A DNA stretch of 64,000 nucleotides from Hazenella coriacea. Its GTDB lineage: Bacteria > Bacillota > Bacilli > Thermoactinomycetales > Thermoactinomycetaceae. The notes below the pieces were generated by a model. It made no database searches and was not told where the DNA came from. It saw only the letters and a program-made list of their open reading frames with translations. The stretch covers positions 62,001 through 126,000 of the forward strand of contig NZ_SMAG01000003.1 of assembly GCF_004341825.1 (NCBI RefSeq). The letters are read 5' to 3'. The translations under genes were made by a program, and so were the position numbers. Within the stretch, counting starts at the first letter, position 1; every line of letters begins with the position of its first letter. Below, piece after piece: positions 52,955 to 62,151 of the stretch.

Positions 52955-53967
52955 TGCAACTAGAATGGATCGGCATAACTGTCCTATGGGTATTTCTTTA
53001 CGGCTATTTAATTGTTGCCTCGATCGACTTTGGGGCTGGATTCTTTTCTTACTACAGTATGTTAACCAAGAAAGACCACATTACAAACAAAATTATTGAA
53101 CGCTATCTCTCCCCTGTATGGGAAGTAACAAATGTTTTTCTAGTCTTCTTTTTCGTAGGAATCGTTGGCTTCTTCCCAGATACTGCTTATTATTTTGGGA
53201 CTGCCTTACTCGTTCCTGGAAGTATTGCTTTAATTCTGTTGACAATTCGGGGTTCCTTCTATGCTTTTGCTCATTATGGAGTCCGTAAAAACCGAATCTA
53301 TATGTTTTTATATGGACTCACAGGGCTATTTATTCCAGCTTCTCTTTCCACTGTATTAACCATCTCTGAAGGTGGTTTTATTGAAGAAGTAAATGGAAAA
53401 ATCCATTTTTATGCAGAGCGTTTATTTACAAGCCCCTACTCGTGGGCAGTTGTCTTCTTGGCATTAGTGAGTGTTCTATTTATAAGTGCAAGCTTCCTCA
53501 CCTTTTATGCACAGCGAGCGAAAGATGAGCAAGCAATGAATCTATTACGCCGATATGCCCTCTTTTGGGCAGGACCTACGATTTTGGCTAGCCTTTTAGT
53601 TTTTTGGAGTTTATCTAAACATAATCCACAGCATTTTGCAGCAGCTCTTGATGTCGGTTGGATGTTTGGGGCTTCACTTCTTTGCTTTATCGTTGCTGTC
53701 TATTTCATTTGGAAGAAACGAAATCTAGGACTCGCCTTTGTATCGGTCATGTGCCAATTTGCTTTCGCCTTTTTTGGTTATGGGATCTCCCATATGCCCT
53801 ATCTACTTTACCCATATATCACCGTACAAAGTGCTCTCACCAACACCACAATGGGATGGGCCTTAGTAGCAGCCTTTATCGGAGGATTACTCTTACTCAT
53901 TCCTTCCTTGGGACTATTGGCGTGGCTATTTCTTTTCAACCCTGATTATGTACGGGGAAAAAAATGA
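52954..53967 (+). CDS. cydB: Cytochrome bd ubiquinol oxidase subunit II
   Basis: A 337-residue membrane protein with about eight helices. The opening VLWVFLYGYLIVASIDFGAGFF, the mid segment FPDTAYYF and the RGSFYAFAHYG loop are characteristic of CydB. The ATG overlaps the cydA stop (TGATG), giving tight translational coupling. A terminator follows immediately. Confidence 0.92.
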   Translation: MQLEWIGITVLWVFLYGYLIVASIDFGAGFFSYYSMLTKKDHITNKIIERYLSPVWEVTNVFLVFFFVGIVGFFPDTAYYFGTALLVPGSIALILLTIRGSFYAFAHYGVRKNRIYMFLYGLTGLFIPASLSTVLTISEGGFIEEVNGKIHFYAERLFTSPYSWAVVFLALVSVLFISASFLTFYAQRAKDEQAMNLLRRYALFWAGPTILASLLVFWSLSKHNPQHFAAALDVGWMFGASLLCFIVAVYFIWKKRNLGLAFVSVMCQFAFAFFGYGISHMPYLLYPYITVQSALTNTTMGWALVAAFIGGLLLLIPSLGLLAWLFLFNPDYVRGKK

Positions 53968-53974
53968 CTCATGT

Positions 53975-54006
53975 GAAGACCACTTTTAGGAGTGGTCTTC
54001 TTTTTG
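53975..54006 (+). terminator. Intrinsic terminator of cydAB
   Basis: GAAGACCACT / AGTGGTCTTC stem followed by TTTTTG. Confidence 0.85.
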
Positions 54007-54007
54007 A

Positions 54008-54703
54008 TTACTTACATGCTTGAACAAAGGCTTGAAATAATTTTTTCGCATCCTCCGTGGTTTGAGTCATATGTTCAGGATGCCATTGAACTCCGATCAT
54101 AAATGGATAGGAAGTTCCTTCAACCGCTTCAACCACACCATCACTAGCAGTTGCGGACACTCTTAGTGAAGGGGCAGGATTACGATTGGCCTGATGATGG
54201 TAAGTATTTACTTTTGTAGAGATTTTACCAATGATTTGATGAAGCAAAGTATTTTCTTCGATTCGAATGAGATGAGCACCATGACTTCGAGGTGCTCGTT
54301 GGGAATGTTGAAGTAACTCTTGCTTCTGACTTGGAAGATCTTGATACATATCTCCACCTAAAGCAACATTGAGGATTTGGCAACCCCGACAGATTCCAAA
54401 AATCGGTTTTTGATGAACCATGCATTGTTCAATTAAAGCAATCTCCATCTCATCTCTTTCTGGCTCGATGCCTCCTAAACCTGGGATGGGTTCTTCATCA
54501 AACAAAATAGGGTCAATATCTCCCCCACCAGTTAGTAGCAATCCATCAATATAATGAGCCCACTGATTGATGACTGTTTGATCCACTGTATATGGTAATA
54601 GGACAGGAATTCCTCCAGCTTGAATAATAGCATCCGTATATTGACGGGCCGTAAATTGTTTGTTTTCTTCCAAAGACATTGTTATTCCGATAATTGGCTT
54701 CAT
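54008..54703 (-). CDS. Gamma-glutamyl-type C26 hydrolase (PuuD-like)
   Basis: A 231-residue class I glutamine amidotransferase-like hydrolase. The nucleophile cysteine is in IFGICRGCQ, the catalytic His and Glu in VQWHPEHM. The opening IIGITMSLEENKQF and LLLTGGGDIDP match PuuD/YvdE. PuuD cuts gamma-glutamyl-GABA in putrescine use; here no other Puu gene is adjacent. Start 54703 follows GAGGTG; the longer frame lacks a site. Confidence 0.85.
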   Translation of the reverse strand: MKPIIGITMSLEENKQFTARQYTDAIIQAGGIPVLLPYTVDQTVINQWAHYIDGLLLTGGGDIDPILFDEEPIPGLGGIEPERDEMEIALIEQCMVHQKPIFGICRGCQILNVALGGDMYQDLPSQKQELLQHSQRAPRSHGAHLIRIEENTLLHQIIGKISTKVNTYHHQANRNPAPSLRVSATASDGVVEAVEGTSYPFMIGVQWHPEHMTQTTEDAKKLFQAFVQACK

Positions 54704-54817
54704 AAAGACACCTCTATTTTTTCTGATCTGGGTGTTGATTGTTTTTAACTCTCCCATAGTCGATTATATGCAATAGTCATTGATTTCAAAAGTCATTCGT
54801 TTTCAATCTAAATAAAA

Positions 54818-54853
54818 AGTAAAAACTCCAGACAAAACCGTCTAGAGTTTAAA
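54818..54853 (-). terminator. Intrinsic terminator of the DUF378 gene
   Basis: AAACTCCAGAC / GTCTAGAGTTT arms with one mismatch and a T-rich tail on the minus strand. Confidence 0.8.
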
Positions 54854-54865
54854 ATAAATATTATC

Positions 54866-55084
54866 TTATTCTACATTAGCTCGGGTACGATCATCTGTAA
54901 ACAGGTATCTAATTGCATAAATTCCTGCTATGCCAACTAAGGTATAAATGAGGCGGCTAAATCCTGAAGATTCACGAATTGCATCGCCACCAAAAATGGC
55001 TGCAACTAAATCCCATTGAAAAATCCCCACTAATAACCAGTTAATCGCACCAACAATCACTAAGGTTAATGCTACTCTACCCAT
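54866..55084 (-). CDS. yuzA: DUF378 small membrane protein YuzA
   Basis: A 72-residue protein with two helices. GAINWLLVGIFQWDLVAAIFGG is the DUF378 hallmark (residues 12-33), followed by SRLIYTLVGIAGIYAI. Monocistronic. Function unknown. Confidence 0.85.
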   Translation of the reverse strand: MGRVALTLVIVGAINWLLVGIFQWDLVAAIFGGDAIRESSGFSRLIYTLVGIAGIYAIRYLFTDDRTRANVE

Positions 55085-55144
55085 GATGATTGTCCTCCTT
55101 TAATTTGGGTCACAGTTAGTATGGGAAAGGGACTCTTTTTTTAT

Positions 55145-55182
55145 ACAAAAACAACCCTTAGTTATTTTAACTAAGGGTTGTA
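55145..55182 (-). terminator. Intrinsic terminator of ispG
   Basis: Fourteen-base perfect arms ACAACCCTTAGTTA and TAACTAAGGGTTGT with a TTT loop and TTTTTG on the minus strand. Confidence 0.88.
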
Positions 55183-55200
55183 ATGCTGATTCAAGCATTT

Positions 55201-56304
55201 TTATTTTGCATGGATCGCATTTTCAGCCTGTTGTTTTTGAAAATATTCTTCTGCTAATTTATCAATTTCTTTTTTCAATTCGGTGACCATGTCTTTCTCA
55301 GGGATTTTGCGGATAATTTCACCATGGCGGAATAAAAGTCCTTCTCCACGAGCCCCTGCGATTCCGATATCTGCTTCTTTTGCTTCACCAGGACCATTAA
55401 CGGCACAACCTAGGACTGACACTTTAATCGGTGCGTGAATGGAGGAAATATACTCCTCAACTTCATTCGCAATACTGATCAGATCAATTTCAATCCGTCC
55501 ACAGGTTGGACAAGAAATTAAGGTCGCTGCATTGGCTGCCAATCCAAATGATTTTAACAGTTCACGCCCTACTTTTACTTCTTCAACTGGGTCTGCGCTT
55601 AAGCTGATCCGCATCGTGTTCCCAATCCCCATAGACAAAATAGCACCTAATCCTGCGGCACTTTTAACTGTTCCTGAGAATAAGGTTCCAGACTCAGTAA
55701 TTCCTAAATGCAAGGGATAATTAAACGCTTCAGATGCCTTTTTATAAGCTTCAATCGCTAAACGGACATCAGAGGCTTTTAAGGAGACAATAATATCATG
55801 AAAATCTAAGTCCTCTAAGATTCCAATGTGATACAAAGCACTCTCTACCATACCTTCAGCCGTTGGATATCCATATTTATCTAAAATTCTTTTTTCGAGT
55901 GATCCGGCATTTACACCAATTCGAATTGGAATACCACGTTCTTTCGCTGCCTTTACAACAGCCTCTACTTTTTCACGGCGACCAATATTCCCTGGATTGA
56001 TTCGGATTTTATCAATTCCACCTTCAATCGCTTTGAGGGCCAATTTATAATCGAAATGAATGTCAGCAACTAAAGGCACTGAAATTTCCTTTTTAATTTC
56101 AGGTATCGCTTCAGCTGCTCTCATGTCTGGACAAGCAACCCTAACAATTTGACACCCCGCCTCGGTAAGACGATTAATTTCGGCGACTGTTGCTTTTACA
56201 TCATGTGTTTTAGTCGTGGTCATACTCTGAATTACAACTTGATCATTTCCACCAATTTGTATATTTCCAACTTTAACTGGTCTAGTTTCCGTACGATGGT
56301 ACAT
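55201..56304 (-). CDS. ispG: (E)-4-hydroxy-3-methylbut-2-enyl-diphosphate synthase
   Basis: A 367-residue 4Fe-4S enzyme of the MEP isoprenoid pathway. Motifs: [13 protein letters not shown] at the start, [45 protein letters not shown] (split), and the cluster cysteines in SCPTCGR and [12 protein letters not shown]. Start 56304 is chosen by GGAG and homologues; the longer frame by eight residues lacks support. The leader of about 200 nt is described separately. Confidence 0.95.
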   Translation of the reverse strand: MYHRTETRPVKVGNIQIGGNDQVVIQSMTTTKTHDVKATVAEINRLTEAGCQIVRVACPDMRAAEAIPEIKKEISVPLVADIHFDYKLALKAIEGGIDKIRINPGNIGRREKVEAVVKAAKERGIPIRIGVNAGSLEKRILDKYGYPTAEGMVESALYHIGILEDLDFHDIIVSLKASDVRLAIEAYKKASEAFNYPLHLGITESGTLFSGTVKSAAGLGAILSMGIGNTMRISLSADPVEEVKVGRELLKSFGLAANAATLISCPTCGRIEIDLISIANEVEEYISSIHAPIKVSVLGCAVNGPGEAKEADIGIAGARGEGLLFRHGEIIRKIPEKDMVTELKKEIDKLAEEYFQKQQAENAIHAK

Positions 56305-56538
56305 GAAGCAATCGCTCCTTTTATTCATACATAGAAGTTTCCACTGATGATACTCAATTTATGCGGTTGTTGCATCAACCCGTCACAGATCACTTTAAGT
56401 TTTGAACGAATGTCTTATTCCTTATTCCATTTATGCAACAAGCTCCAACTGATTAGAGGCTTCAGTAGAATGGCATAGTCAATGAATCGGCAAGTACCTT
56501 ACTCCCAATTCATAAAAAAAGTATACCATACATCTACA
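56305..56538 (-). promoter_or_regulatory. Leader of ispG with a long-range stem
   Basis: An extended -10 element, TGGTATACT (56520-56528), would give a leader of about 208 nt. Within it TTGTTGCAT (56433-56441 on the minus strand) can pair with ATGCAACAA (56367-56375), a nine-base stem spanning 57 nt. No known riboswitch was recognised. Confidence 0.35.
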
Positions 56539-56565
56539 ACAAAAAAGGAGCTAACCTAGCTCCTT
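56539..56565 (-). terminator. Intrinsic terminator of the yqzE-aroK-side transcript
   Basis: GGAGCTA / TAGCTCC stem with TTTTTTG on the minus strand. Confidence 0.8.
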
Positions 56566-56652
56566 AACATAAAACTAAAGGTAATCTCTGTACTTGTCCA
56601 GTCATTTTTTGAAAAAAAGATAAATCCTAAAGAGAAAAATAAACTCATTTTT

Positions 56653-56856
56653 TTATTTTTCAGTGAACCGTCCACGTTGCAAACGGCTTTTTTGTTTATC
56701 CACATACATTTTCATTGAAAAAGGAATCATCCCAAACCATCTTGTAGACCAAGCTTCTCGATTTGATTTTTTAATCGCTTTTCTTTCAGTTCTAGGTGTT
56801 TCCATAAACCAAACCATTCGCTCCAATAAATAAGTAAACCAATCTCTAAATGACAT
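56653..56856 (-). CDS. yqzE: YqzE family protein
   Basis: A 67-residue protein. MSFRDWFTYLLERMVWFMETPRTERK (residues 1-25, split) and WFGMIPFSMKMYVDK fit YqzE, which lies between comGG and aroK in bacilli. Start 56856 is set by GAGGTG seven bases upstream. It ends the comG-aroK side cluster. Function unknown. Confidence 0.82.
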   Translation of the reverse strand: MSFRDWFTYLLERMVWFMETPRTERKAIKKSNREAWSTRWFGMIPFSMKMYVDKQKSRLQRGRFTEK

Positions 56857-56898
56857 ATTCATACACCTCATCTATAGCATCGACGCATATGGAGAGAT

Positions 56899-57426
56899 TT
56901 AAACTGTATTTGTCTGCCAATGGGTTAGGATCTCCTGTACAATTTCATCAATCGTTCGGTCGGTGGTATCAATCATCCAGTCTGCAAAGTCATACATACC
57001 CTCTCGTTCTTTCAACAATTGTTTTACACGTGTCTCAGGATTTCCCTTTAACAGAGGTCGATGGGGATCCTGTTTGACTCGACGTATGATCTCTGAAGGA
57101 GAAGCCGTCAGTTGGTACACCCAACCAGCTTCTTTCATTTGGGTCTGATTGATTGATCTTAGAACAATGCCACCCCCTGTTGTCACTACTGTGGGAGAAT
57201 GCGACGGCTCAAGTGCTTTACAAAGAAGTTGAGATTCCTTTTGTCGAAATGAATCTTCTCCGTAAGTAGTAAAATACTCATCAATCGTCATCTTTTGTTG
57301 TTCCTCAAACCACTGATCTAAATCAACCCATGGGATTTCCATCTGTTTGGAGAGTTTTTTACCCACGGTTGTTTTTCCAGTCCCCATAAATCCAACTAAA
57401 ATCAAGTGTTTTTTTGTATTCATCAT
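56899..57426 (-). CDS. aroK: Shikimate kinase
   Basis: A 175-residue P-loop kinase phosphorylating shikimate. Walker A is GFMGTGKTT; shikimate-binding DLDQWFEEQ and the lid arginine region DPHRPLLKGN are present, and TTGGGIVLR is the conserved glycine-rich turn. Located between yqzE and comGG. Two ATGs at the start (57426 and 57423) are equivalent. Confidence 0.92.
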   Translation of the reverse strand: MMNTKKHLILVGFMGTGKTTVGKKLSKQMEIPWVDLDQWFEEQQKMTIDEYFTTYGEDSFRQKESQLLCKALEPSHSPTVVTTGGGIVLRSINQTQMKEAGWVYQLTASPSEIIRRVKQDPHRPLLKGNPETRVKQLLKEREGMYDFADWMIDTTDRTIDEIVQEILTHWQTNTV

Positions 57427-57446
57427 TCACTCACCCAGTTTTTATC

Positions 57447-57827
57447 TTATCGAAACCACTTTTGAATAGCTAGTGTACGAGGTGAGAGATACACTTGAAC
57501 CGTTTGCTTTACTCCTAACGAGCCAAATGCTGTTGCTTGTAGATGAATCTGATCTGAATCACGTGCTTTTACCTTCACATGAACTTTGAGTCCATCTACT
57601 TGATATTCAACTTCACTGGATCGATCCTGACTTTTACTTAATCTTTGCTGCATCAAAGCAATTCCACTTTCTGCTGCATACTGGACACGTAACTTTTCCC
57701 AGTATAAATTCTCCGTTTGCCGACTTCTAATTGATTCTGCGATTAGCAAAGACACCAAAATAAAAATAATGATAGAAACTGCTGATACAATGGGTAAAAC
57801 CATTCCCTCTTCATCTCGCAGATGCAT
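57447..57827 (-). CDS. comGG: Competence pseudopilin ComGG-like
   Basis: A 126-residue protein with one N-terminal hydrophobic helix (residues 10-27) after EEGMVLPIVSA. It lacks the +5 glutamate of prepilins. QYAAESGIALMQQRLS is the typical ComGG turn. It overlaps comGF by 17 bp, so it is coupled. Last gene of the comG operon. Confidence 0.75.
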   Translation of the reverse strand: MHLRDEEGMVLPIVSAVSIIIFILVSLLIAESIRSRQTENLYWEKLRVQYAAESGIALMQQRLSKSQDRSSEVEYQVDGLKVHVKVKARDSDQIHLQATAFGSLGVKQTVQVYLSPRTLAIQKWFR

Positions 57828-58350
57828 TGAGGTCTGACCTCCCCGAAATCGTGGTCATGATCTCTAAACTGGTATGCCAATTTTGTAAACCAATATCGAA
57901 GGTAACTCTATTTTGATCTGGAATGAAAACAACCATGTAGACATGGTTCATCAAAACTGTATAGCCTTGAAAAGTATTTTCTCCTTTGACTTTCACGCTT
58001 CGAATAATCTTTCGACCTTTTAATTGATATCGAATCTGGTCTCCATTGGATAAATCAAAGATGAGTGCTTGCTGTTGGTCTGTGTGGAATCCTTTTCCCT
58101 GTTTGATCTCTTCTTGTACCCAATTCATGAAAGATAGATACTCCATTTTTAAACGATGGGTACCCACCATTTGCTTAACTTCCATCTCAACTGTATGCGA
58201 AATCAAAAACAAAGAAGGGAGTAAAAAACATAGGATGGAAAGAGAAATGATCAATTCAATATAAGTAAATCCTTCTTCTTGTTGACAGAAGGAGCGAAAT
58301 AATGCGTAACGAGATGGTATCTTTGCGTTTTTCCATTTGAATCTTTCCAT
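57811..58350 (-). CDS. comGF: Competence pseudopilin ComGF-like
   Basis: A 179-residue protein with prepilin leader QQEEGFTYIELIISLSI starting at residue 23, so an N-terminal extension of about 22 residues precedes it. The start ATG 58350 lies 100 bp inside comGE; no ATG, GTG or TTG occurs between it and the leader. GAGGTGA is about 14 bases before that ATG. The remaining part is a beta-rich minor pilin. Confidence 0.75.
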   Translation of the reverse strand: MERFKWKNAKIPSRYALFRSFCQQEEGFTYIELIISLSILCFLLPSLFLISHTVEMEVKQMVGTHRLKMEYLSFMNWVQEEIKQGKGFHTDQQQALIFDLSNGDQIRYQLKGRKIIRSVKVKGENTFQGYTVLMNHVYMVVFIPDQNRVTFDIGLQNWHTSLEIMTTISGRSDLNASAR

Positions 58351-58661
58351 GTAATTTCTACTTTCACCTCATTTAATGAACTAGAGGGGTGCTTCGTTTC
58401 CCATTTTAGATGATAGGTGAGAGATGATTGATTACGGCTATTCACCTTTTCTTCTCCATTTGCGGAAGCTACTTCTCGCACCTTTTCGATCTTTCCTTGA
58501 AGGAGTGCCAATGCTTCACCTTTTGCTTTGTCTCTTAACTGCTGTGACTTTAATTCACTAAAAAGCGGTATGGTAAATGAAACTAGTATCCCTAAAATGA
58601 ATAACCCTGTTATCATTTCTGGGAGGGTAAATCCTTTTTCTCCTTGCCACAATTTCTTCAT
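58251..58661 (-). CDS. comGE: Competence pseudopilin ComGE-like
   Basis: A 136-residue prepilin: EKGFTLPEMITGLFILGILVS with Glu at +5 (residues 8-28, split). The ATG overlaps the comGD stop (ATGA). The C-terminal half is mostly polar. Position between GD and GF sets the name. Confidence 0.75.
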   Translation of the reverse strand: MKKLWQGEKGFTLPEMITGLFILGILVSFTIPLFSELKSQQLRDKAKGEALALLQGKIEKVREVASANGEEKVNSRNQSSLTYHLKWETKHPSSSLNEVKVEITWKDSNGKTQRYHLVTHYFAPSVNKKKDLLILN

Positions 58662-59110
58662 GGTTCAATCACCACCTCAGGAGTCCCTGAAGCCACTTGA
58701 ACTCGAACCTCTCCAACCCTTTGACCATTTAACAATAGTTGAATGGTTCCTCCTCTGACTTGTCCACTTTTCCTAAATACCATCTCATCCTGTGGATAAT
58801 TTGTGGTAATAAGGTAACGATTTGGAATCTTTGTTTGCCTGAGAATCGTATTTTTCTGTTGAACTATCATCTGGTGTTGGGAACTTTTAAAAATGACTTT
58901 CACTTCCTCTTCTCTACTGATCGCTTCAGTACGAGCAAATTGTAAGTCAGAAGCTAAAAAATCAAGAAATAATTCCCGCTCCATCCTTTCACCTAAATGA
59001 GCAAACGCTGGGTAAGATAACGTTACGATCATACCCAAGATTGATAAGGTAATGATTAACTCGACGAATGTCCAACCTGCATCGTTGCGAAAATCATTTC
59101 TATTTCCCAT
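58658..59110 (-). CDS. comGD: Competence pseudopilin ComGD-like
   Basis: A 150-residue prepilin with AGWTFVELIITLSILGMIV, Trp replacing the usual Phe before Thr-Phe, and Glu at +5. The start overlaps the comGC end by 11 bp. Minor pilin of the DNA-uptake pseudopilus. Confidence 0.8.
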   Translation of the reverse strand: MGNRNDFRNDAGWTFVELIITLSILGMIVTLSYPAFAHLGERMERELFLDFLASDLQFARTEAISREEEVKVIFKSSQHQMIVQQKNTILRQTKIPNRYLITTNYPQDEMVFRKSGQVRGGTIQLLLNGQRVGEVRVQVASGTPEVVIEP

Positions 59111-59450
59111 TCTTCTTACAGTAAATCCGCTCCTCAGGAGAAGCCTTTGGGGATGAGTTTATAACATATTTCCCTTTTCCACCTGGACATGGCGGAACAG
59201 ATCGAAGATAACCTCTTTTCACCAACTCATCGACATTAGAAGGATATTCACCATATTCCAAATAATAATTATCCGCTTGTGCGCTAATCAGTCTTCGGTT
59301 CGCTTGGTCAGCACGCTCCTGAGCCGACTCCCCTGCAGATTTCAAGTTAGGTAATGCAATCGTAATAATAATCCCAATAATAAAGAGAACCACTAACATT
59401 TCAATCAACGTAAATCCATGTTCCTCATGAAGCTTGTTTTTCCACTTCAA
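59100..59450 (-). CDS. comGC: Major competence pseudopilin ComGC
   Basis: A 116-residue prepilin with the leader EEHGFTLIEMLVVLFIIGII, Glu at +5, and cysteines at CPGG and IYCKK, matching the disulfide of ComGC. Start appears to be TTG at 59448-59450, eight bases after GGAGG. It is the main subunit of the pseudopilus that binds DNA outside the cell. Confidence 0.9.
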   Translation of the reverse strand: MKWKNKLHEEHGFTLIEMLVVLFIIGIIITIALPNLKSAGESAQERADQANRRLISAQADNYYLEYGEYPSNVDELVKRGYLRSVPPCPGGKGKYVINSSPKASPEERIYCKKNGK

Positions 59451-59463
59451 AAAGATCTCCTCC

Positions 59464-60507
59464 TTAGATTGCCTTTACCAGTTGGAGTAAAGGTAAAAAC
59501 ATAGAAATAACTGTAATTGCAATCCAGACACCGATAACAAAGATTAAGATCGGCTCAAGGCTTCTTGTCCATTGTTCCGCCTTTCTTCGCATCATCCACT
59601 CAATACTTTTAGCTAAACTGAGTAGTGATTCATCCAACCTCCCTGATTGTTCTCCTAATGCAATCATCTTTGTTAATGTAGGTAAAAAGATATCGGGCTT
59701 GGACTGAATCGCAGTATATAATGGCATTCCTTTCATCAACTGTTCCTTAGTATGTTGAATACTTTTATTTAGACTTGCCCATGGAGCAGTTCTTTCAATT
59801 AGATTAAGTGAAGAGAGTAATGGGATGCCAGCTTGAAGCAAAGAACCTAATTGCAATGAATAAAAATGAGTAAATCGATATCGATATATTTTCTTGATCC
59901 ATGGAAGATAAAATAACCTCTTTTCCCAGTGAGCTCTCATTTCTTTAGAGCTTTTTCGGATCAATATCACAAAGATCAGGAATAGAACAAACACAATAAA
60001 AACCCAAAAGACTAGAATGCGAAGATAGGAGTAAGCAATGATTAACCCTTGTGTAACTAGAGGTAATTCAATCCCCATCACTGTATAAAGCTCTGAGAAA
60101 TTAGGTAAAACAACTGTAATCATAAATACAAATGCAATTCCTACCAAGATCAACACTATTGCTGGATAAAGAGAAGCTTGTACTAACTCTCGGTACAGCT
60201 TAGCTTTTGACTCATAATATTGTTCACACTGCTTTAAACCTTGGGCATAATTTCCGTATTCCTCAGAGGCTCTCATCAATGAGATACACAAATACGGAAG
60301 TTGTATCTTTTCTAATGCCTCTGAAAAACTAGAACCCTGTTGAATCATATGTATCAGACATTCTCCTTGTTGTTTTGCAATTAATTGTTGATCTATTAAC
60401 AATTGAATGCTTTCCAACAAAGGAATCCCGCTTGCAAGTAAATTTCCAAGTTGTTGACTAAACAAAACCACTTGCTCAGACTTCCATCTTTTCTTTTTCC
60501 ACATCAT
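59464..60507 (-). CDS. comGB: Competence membrane protein ComGB
   Basis: A 347-residue inner-membrane platform protein of the GspF type with two homologous halves, each ending in a membrane helix (residues about 115-135 and 145-170; last near 315-340). ALGEQSGRLDESLLSLA is the GspF turn. It overlaps comGA by 32 bp. It positions the ATPase on the pseudopilus base. Confidence 0.88.
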   Translation of the reverse strand: MMWKKKRWKSEQVVLFSQQLGNLLASGIPLLESIQLLIDQQLIAKQQGECLIHMIQQGSSFSEALEKIQLPYLCISLMRASEEYGNYAQGLKQCEQYYESKAKLYRELVQASLYPAIVLILVGIAFVFMITVVLPNFSELYTVMGIELPLVTQGLIIAYSYLRILVFWVFIVFVLFLIFVILIRKSSKEMRAHWEKRLFYLPWIKKIYRYRFTHFYSLQLGSLLQAGIPLLSSLNLIERTAPWASLNKSIQHTKEQLMKGMPLYTAIQSKPDIFLPTLTKMIALGEQSGRLDESLLSLAKSIEWMMRRKAEQWTRSLEPILIFVIGVWIAITVISMFLPLLQLVKAI

Positions 60508-61576
60508 CCATCACCCGCAAATATTCAGTAAAAGTAGTCTGTTTTTCCTGAACCTTCAACTCTAGGATTTGATTGAGCGAACGCATTCCTTGTTGACGAA
60601 AATACTGACGAAGGTGTGTTAAGGTGGATTTTTGGATAATCATTCGCTCTACCTCTTCGTCGATTGTAATCACTTCAAATGCACCTTTTCTCCCTCGATA
60701 CCCTGTCTCACTACATCGATCACATCCAACTCCCTTGCACTCTATACAAATCAATCGTACTAAACGCTGGGCAATCACTCCTGATAAAGAGGCTGCAATC
60801 CGATAAGGCTCTACATTCATATCTAACAATCGAGTGATGGCACTCGCTCCATCGACAGTATGTAAAGTAGATAATACAAGATGACCTGTTAACGCAGCAC
60901 CAATTGCAATATCAGCTGTTTCACGATCACGAATCTCCCCAATCATAATCACATTAGGATCTTGACGAAGAACAGCTCTTAATCCTTGGGCAAAAGTAAA
61001 TCCGATCTTCGGTTGAACCTGAATCTGATTAATTCCTCGAAGTTGCAGTTCGATCGGATCCTCAAGTGAAACTAAATTAATTTCAGTTCGATTCAGCTTT
61101 TGCATCATTGCATATAAAGTAGTTGTTTTTCCTGAACCTGTAGGCCCCGTTACCACTAACAAACCACTAGACCTTCTTAAAAGCTGTTCGATTCGTTGTC
61201 CTTCTTCGTCTTCTAACCCTAACTCCTCTAATACAACAGCTTCAGAATGGCTAGCTAATATACGTAGTACCATTTTTTCTCCGTAAAGGGTAGGAATCGT
61301 AGAAAGCCTTACATCCACTGTATCGTCCAAACAGTGAATGGACATGGCACCATCTTGGGGAATTCTCTTTTCACCAATATCTAAGTGTGCCATCACCTTC
61401 AGTCGTGATAAGATCGCTGAAGCAAACTCCATAGGAACTTGATCTGTTTGATGTAGAAAGCCATCGATTCTCTGTCGTATACGTAAATAATCTGCTTGGG
61501 GTTCAATATGAATATCACTAGCTCTTTGTTTGATTGCTTGGTGAAATAATTCGTTGATAAACGAAATGACATCCAC
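60476..61576 (-). CDS. comGA: Competence ATPase ComGA
   Basis: A 366-residue GspE/PilB-type ATPase that drives pseudopilus assembly. Walker A GPTGSGKTTT with K150, the Asp box SLEDPIELQL, Walker B IMIGEIRDRETA and His box HLVSTLHT are all in place. A four-cysteine zinc loop CIECKGVGCDRC is near the C-terminus, as in full-length GspE. The start is GTG with AGAGAGGA at 7 bp. Upstream, no AAAA-N5-TTTT ComK box was seen. Confidence 0.92.
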   Translation of the reverse strand: MDVISFINELFHQAIKQRASDIHIEPQADYLRIRQRIDGFLHQTDQVPMEFASAILSRLKVMAHLDIGEKRIPQDGAMSIHCLDDTVDVRLSTIPTLYGEKMVLRILASHSEAVVLEELGLEDEEGQRIEQLLRRSSGLLVVTGPTGSGKTTTLYAMMQKLNRTEINLVSLEDPIELQLRGINQIQVQPKIGFTFAQGLRAVLRQDPNVIMIGEIRDRETADIAIGAALTGHLVLSTLHTVDGASAITRLLDMNVEPYRIAASLSGVIAQRLVRLICIECKGVGCDRCSETGYRGRKGAFEVITIDEEVERMIIQKSTLTHLRQYFRQQGMRSLNQILELKVQEKQTTFTEYLRVMDDVEKEKMEV

Positions 61577-61638
61577 TTCTATCCTCTCTTTTCACAAATG
61601 ATTAATTAACTCTAAGCGATCATCTTAAGTAACAGATC

Positions 61639-61800
61639 GATCCAAATCCCATCAGGTCGCGTCAGGTCGCTGTTTCTCTGTCTCACTCTCGTAACGTATA
61701 CGCAAAAGTCGTTCACCAGAGAAACATCTCCCCTCCTAGGTTCTCTGGATCAAGCCCCTTAGTTTCCAATTCATTCAAGTGATTTGGCTCAAGTTAAATA
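61639..61800 (+). repeat. Dispersed intergenic repeat, copy A
   Basis: The best copy. Left end GATCCAAATCCCATCAGG with an extra direct repeat (GTCAGGTCGC); core arms GTTTCTCTG (61672-61680) and CAGAGAAAC (61717-61725), nine bases paired; an alternative stem CCAGAGAA/TTCTCTGG follows. Right end AGTTTCCAATTCATTCAAGT. It lies between comGA and tRNA-Gln; the rest of the gap shows nothing else. Confidence 0.8.
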
Positions 61801-61991
61801 ATTAAGTAAAATTTTGTATAATTTATTCGCCTTATTTTTCCAAATTCCTCCTTCATTCGACAAATTATTTTCTTGCCCTTTCATACAGGAGGTTATTACA
61901 ACATTAAATCCCCCTCTGCATCCACGTTTTTTATGCAACCTTCTCGTATAAGATAAAAAAATAAGCACATACTAAGTTTATAAAACAATAA

Positions 61992-62066
61992 TGGGAAGTA
62001 GCCAAGTGGTAAGGCAACGGACTTTGACTCCGTGATTCGAAGGTTCGATCCCTTCCTTCCCAGCCA
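61992..62066 (+). tRNA. tRNA-Gln (TTG)
   Basis: Acceptor TGGGAAG/CTTCCCA, anticodon loop CTTTGAC between ACGGA and TCCGT, encoded CCA end. The only plus-strand tRNA of the window. Confidence 0.95.
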
Positions 62067-62068
62067 AT

Positions 62069-62108
62069 AAAAAAAGAGGTCTCCAATTATGGAAACCTCT
62101 TTTTTTAT
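62069..62108. terminator. Bidirectional terminator between tRNA-Gln and the TerC gene
   Basis: AGAGGT.TCC / GGA.ACCTCT stem with A-run before and T-run after. Confidence 0.85.
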
Positions 62109-62151
62109 ATGCGAAACTTAGCTTAAATAAATAAAACAGCCAAAACAATAT

